From assembly GCF_964355755.1 (NCBI RefSeq), contig NC_092674.1, forward strand, positions 17,558,501 through 17,622,500: a stretch of DNA of 64,000 nucleotides, read 5' to 3'. Numbering within the stretch: the first letter of the stretch is position 1; every line of letters begins with the position of its first letter. The position numbers were made by a program, and so were the translations under genes. This document shows positions 60,101-64,000 of this stretch, piece after piece. The notes under the pieces were generated by a model that had not been told where the DNA came from, made no database searches, and was given only the letters and a program-made list of their open reading frames with translations. Source of the DNA: Antedon mediterranea (taxonomy: Eukaryota > Echinodermata > Crinoidea > Comatulida > Antedonidae).

Positions 60101-63100
60101 TAAACAAATAAACATGCATGCAGTAATCTGGTGGATGATGTGAGATATGAAAGTGTATGCCATATCAGGATTTGAATCTGAAAAATTAGCATAGATTAAA
60201 CTAAAATAAAACAAACACACAAACACATTCTATAAACTACTAAACAAATAAACATGCATGCAGTTATCTGGTGGATGATGTGAGATATGAAAGTGTATGT
60301 CACATCTGAATTTGAAAAATTAGTATAGATTAAATTAAAATAAACAAAAACTGAAACACATTCTATAAACTACTAAACAAATAAACATGCATGCAGTTAT
60401 CTGGTGGATGATGTTAGATATGAAAGTGTATGCCACATCAGGATTTGAATCCGAGTGATTAGCATAGATTAAATTAACAAAAATAAACACACAAACACAT
60501 TCTATAAAGTACTGAATAAATAAACATGCATGCAGTTATCTGGTGGATGATGTGAGATATGAAAGTGTATGCCACATCAGGATTTGAACCCGAGACCTTC
60601 GACAAGAGTGCCGATGCTCTACCAGCTGAGCTATGATAGCATTCTATAAAAGAAATAGATTTTAGTGATTAGCATGGATTAACACATTCTATAAACTATT
60701 AAACAAAAAACATGCATGCAGTTATCTGGTGGATGATGTTAATATGAAAGTGTATGCCACATCAGGATTTGAATCCGAAAAATTAGCATAGATTAAATTT
60801 AAAAAAAACAAACACACAAACACATTCTATAAACTACTAAACAAATAAACATTCATGCAGTTATCTGGTGGATGATGTTAATATGAAAGTGTATGCCACA
60901 TCAGGATTTGAATCTGAGTGATTAGCATAGATTAAATTAAAATAAAACAAACATACAAACACATTCTATAAACTACTAAACAAATAAACATTCATGCAGT
61001 TATCTGGTGGATGATGTTAATATGAAAGTGTATGCCACATCAGATTTGAATCTGAGTGATTAACATAGATTAAATTAAAATAAAACAAACACACAAACAC
61101 ATTCTATAAACTACTAAATAAATAAACATGCATGCAGTTATCTGGTGGATGATGTTAGATATGAAAGTGTATGCCACATCAGGATTTGAATCTGAGTGAT
61201 TAGCATAGATTAAATTAAAATAAAACAAACATACAAACACATTCTATAAACTACTAAACAAATAAACATGCATGCAGTTATCTGGTGGATGATGTTAATA
61301 TGAAAGTGTATGCCACATCAGGATTTGAATCTGAGTGATTAGCATAGATTAAATTAAAATAAAACAAACATACAAACACATTCTATAAACTACTAAACAA
61401 ATAAACATTCATGCAGTTATCTGGTGGATGATGTTAATATGAAAGTGTATGCCACATCAGGATTTGAATCTGAGTGATTAGCATAGATTAAATTAAAATA
61501 AAACAAACACACAAACACATTCTATAAACTACTAAATAAATAAACATGCATGCAGTTATCTGGTGGATGATGTTAATATGAAAGTGTATGCCACATCAGG
61601 ATTTGAACCCGAGACCTTCGACAAGAGTGCCGATGCTCTACCAGCTGAGCTATGATAGCATTCTATAAAAGAAATAGATTTTAGTGATTAGCATGGATTA
61701 ACACATTCTATAAACTACTAAACAAATAAACATGCATGCAGTTATCTGGTGGATGATGTTAATATGAAAGTGTATGCCACATCAGGATTTGAATCTGAGT
61801 GATTAGCATAGATTAAATTAAAGTAAAATAAACACACAAACACATTCTATAAACTACTAAACAAAAAAAAAACATGCATGCAGTTATCTGGTGGATGATG
61901 TTAATATGAAAGTGTATGCCACATCAGGATTTGAACCTGAGACTTTCAACAAGAGTGCCGATGCTCTACCAGCTGAGCTATGATAGTATTCTATAAAAGA
62001 AATAGATTTTAGTGATTAGCATGGATTAACACATTCTATAAACCACTAAAACAAAATATTAAAAATTAAATACACAGTTATTGAGTGGATGATGTATGAC
62101 ACATCAGGATTTGAACTAGATGTAAATGTTCAGAAATAAGGTTATTTATTTATTATAAAATTATGTGTGAATATTTTTGCCTTTAAAATAGTTTACTTTT
62201 CCCATTCTCCTAGTTTAATTTAATAAAATTAAAATTGCCAATCATCCAATGCCTGAAATAAAAGGTAACATACTACATTTTTATATATCAATAGTAAAAG
62301 TAAAAGGATAGCCAGCCAGACAACCATAATAATATTGTGCAAGAATGCACCCAGATAGATTAAGGGTACTTGGAAATCAATTAACTACTACTGTACTTAG
62401 TTTAGTAAAAGGATTTTGATCATTTACATAGTGACCTTGTCCTGGTAAATACAGGTGAACCTTAGAACAATATCATAATCAACATTTTACCTATACCTAA
62501 TTACCTTTACTAACACAATGACTAAATAAGCTAGGATTAAGGTTAGTTTTAGTTATTTCTCCTAGTTTCTCCTAGTCTTTACCTAATAACATACAATATG
62601 ATAAATCTTATGATTATCAATACATTTTATGGATAAAGAAATAATATAAAAAACATACCAACTATGCTTTTAATTGTTTTCTCAGATTTTCTGAGATAAT
62701 GGGATTGTTCGTCCGCCGAAACTAGATCACCTTAAAAGAAAATTAAAACATATTATTATTATTATTTCAATTTAAATAATATGACTTTCAAACATTTGAT
62801 GAAAAGAAAAACTTTAATTCAATAGATGTTACCTTCAATTTCTTCGTGCTTTTTGGCCTTCTCTTCAGAAATGCGTTTTCTGAGAGCTTTGCTCAGGCCT
62901 TTGCATGCATCTTTGCACTTGTATATTTCGGCAAGCGAAACAGATTTAGATTCGTATATTGAAATGTAGTCCAATATTTTCACAAAGGAGCACAGGTAGT
63001 GTCTTAACGTGGAGCCAGCAAGCTTCAATTGTAAATGGCTAACAGCACTAAACAATTATTTTTAAAAAAATGAAAAGAAGAGTACAATACACAAAAATCG

Positions 63101-63990
63101 AATATTAAAATATGTAATATCTTCATTATAGTAATTAGGATCGAGTGATTCATGGTAACTTCACATGGTTTAAAATTCAATTCAAATTCAACTTAACATT
63201 TATTTCTTCCTTCAAGAAAATGAAGGTAGCAGGCAATAATACATTATACTCACAATCTATAGCTGACATTTAAGAAAACTTTTTATTTTAATGCTAAATG
63301 AAATTTAAATTGTTTGGCTTCTTCCTTTTTCTATTAATATAATTGTAATAAAAAAATGTTACGTCTTTAATATCTTTGGAGAATATCCCTTCTCCCCTGC
63401 TTCACTCCAAATTCCCTCTATCCCCTTTATGACCTGTGCTGCATGCTTTGCCGGTATTTTTAAAGTTTCTAACATGTAGGCCTTGAACCGGCTCATTGCT
63501 GTAGATGGCTCTATAGAAGTTAAAAAGACTTTAATGACATTAAAAATAAGTCCATTCTTGGAAAACAAAGTTCAGGATCCGAAAGTTGACCCATGACATA
63601 ATTATTATTATATTACAATTGTTATTACAGTAATTTTATTTATTAGTGTCTGGGATTGGTTATCTAAATTAATAGTAATTATTTGGGATAAAGAGAACTT
63701 TGTATTTGACCTAAATGTAGTAGTTAGTAGTAGAAATTAGGTAATTATAATTCTCCAGCATAGATAAAATGAATTGTTTTTGTCAATAAAAGGTACACAT
63801 TTATTTTTAAATTGAAACTATTAATTATCTATCAAAAAATGAAACTTTATAATAATTTTATAAATAAAAGGTTACCTGCAAATTTACAGACTTTTTGTTG
63901 TCTGAACTTAATATATTCAGGACTGCCAACCAAAAAAAAAATGTAAATGTATAACTTACCTATATAACTTTGATTTGCATCACAATTAAG
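57116..63990 (-). CDS. Multi-exon gene of unknown function (partial, 11 exons)
   Basis: Minus-strand exons: 63990-63960, 63922-63876, 63556-63363, 63047-62833, 62730-62659, 59662-59586, 59399-59373, 59187-59146, 58990-58952, 57409-57287 and 57202-57116. Every junction has AG and GT, mostly GTAAG-type donors. The summed length, 954 nt, gives 318 codons with no stop and matched phase at every junction, which chance would not give. The product has a helical N-terminal half (EPSTAMSRFKAYMLETLKIP..., GSTLRHYLCSFVKILDYIS) reminiscent of the SAM-like core-binding fold of tyrosine recombinases. It continues with a Lys/Glu-rich region (ISEEKAKKHEEIEG), a run of very short acidic exons, and a C-terminal block (DNQDVMDAVFKLFGRQIEEG..., EFQQLYDKMRRIHPK) that looks SANT/Myb-like. 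Both resemblances are impressions, not established. The gene continues past 64000, and on the other side its next intron enters the minisatellite. Confidence 0.72.
57690..58400. repeat. Intronic tRNA-derived repeat array (short block)
   Basis: About five units in the intron between the exons at 58952 and 57409. Two (57741-57803, 57923-57986) keep a tRNA-like minus-strand head with A box TAGCTCAGCTGGTAGAGC (GTAG altered in the second) and B-box remnant GGGTT.AAATCC. The others keep only the flanks (GCATGCAGTTATCTGGTGGA, ACACATTCTATAAACTACTA). Confidence 0.8.
59670..62115. repeat. Intronic tRNA-derived repeat array (long block)
   Basis: About fourteen tandem units in the intron between the exons at 62659 and 59662. 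Long units contain a minus-strand tRNA-like segment (59762-59690, 60643-60571, 61662-61590, 61990-61920). Its D stem GCTC/GAGC and T stem TCGGG/CCTGA are intact, the acceptor pairs 6 of 7 (TGCTATC against TGTGGCA), but the anticodon loop is one base short. Short units lack ~88 bp, from just after the B box to GTGATTAGCAT, and so have no A box. A shared spacer reads GCATGCAGTTATCTGGTGGA, TGATGTTAATATGAAAGTGT, ATGCCACATCAGGATTTGAA. An 81-codon minus-strand open stretch at 59841-60086 is a chance reading of two short units. Confidence 0.85.
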
Positions 63991-64000
63991 CTAAGAAATT

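Noticed and set aside
57690-62115. Functional tRNA gene cluster
   Set aside because: The heads have a 6-nt anticodon loop, an acceptor mismatch and embedded repeat flanks, and most units lack the A box; tRNA-derived repeats explain them better.

Overview
The window is animal genomic DNA, A+T-rich and almost wholly repetitive. The coding sequence is split by GT..AG introns, and there are satellite arrays, LTR, LINE and SINE retroelements and several classes of inverted-repeat DNA transposon. The many palindromic TAGGCCTA tracts and the overall style suggest a marine invertebrate, perhaps an echinoderm; this taxonomic guess is weak. There are no operons, rRNA genes or CRISPR arrays.

Layout. 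1-1466: array of a ~185-bp satellite. 1467-18897: two nearly identical ~5.2-kb tandem copies of a segment carrying a minus-strand multi-exon gene of unknown function ('gene A'). Copy 1 is split by a 7.0-kb Ty3/gypsy retrotransposon (6127-13134); copy 2 keeps the empty target site. The retrotransposon has an uninterrupted 1655-codon gag-pol, but its core is inverted relative to its own LTRs and primer-binding site. 18898-28016: satellite again, with a ~3.35-kb higher-order duplication and two copies of a 959-bp element with palindromic ends and 9-bp target duplications. 28017-31808: a 3.8-kb inverted-repeat element holding a LINE fragment and tRNA-Val-like SINEs. 33048-37495: a 4.4-kb inverted-repeat element with a second, TAA-flanked element nested inside. 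41165-43195: a third, decayed copy of gene A. 45315-49015: a dense pile of small DNA elements and broken gypsy and LINE fragments, many inside a TAA-flanked element that interrupts a minisatellite. 49016-57028: an 8-kb array of an 81/82-bp minisatellite, about 97 units. 57116-63990: eleven exons of a minus-strand gene that splice together phase-perfectly into 318 codons, open at both ends; its introns hold tandem arrays of tRNA-derived repeat units.

Relations. Gene A and the 57-64 kb gene are the only non-retroelement coding units I can support, and I recognise neither with confidence. Most of the rest is the product of nested insertion and local tandem amplification. The most informative structures are the inverted retrotransposon core, the filled/empty site pair, the palindromic-ended element with reproducible 9-bp duplications, and the phase-perfect gene embedded in repeats. 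All splice sites and family assignments were read by eye; none was checked by search or transcript data.
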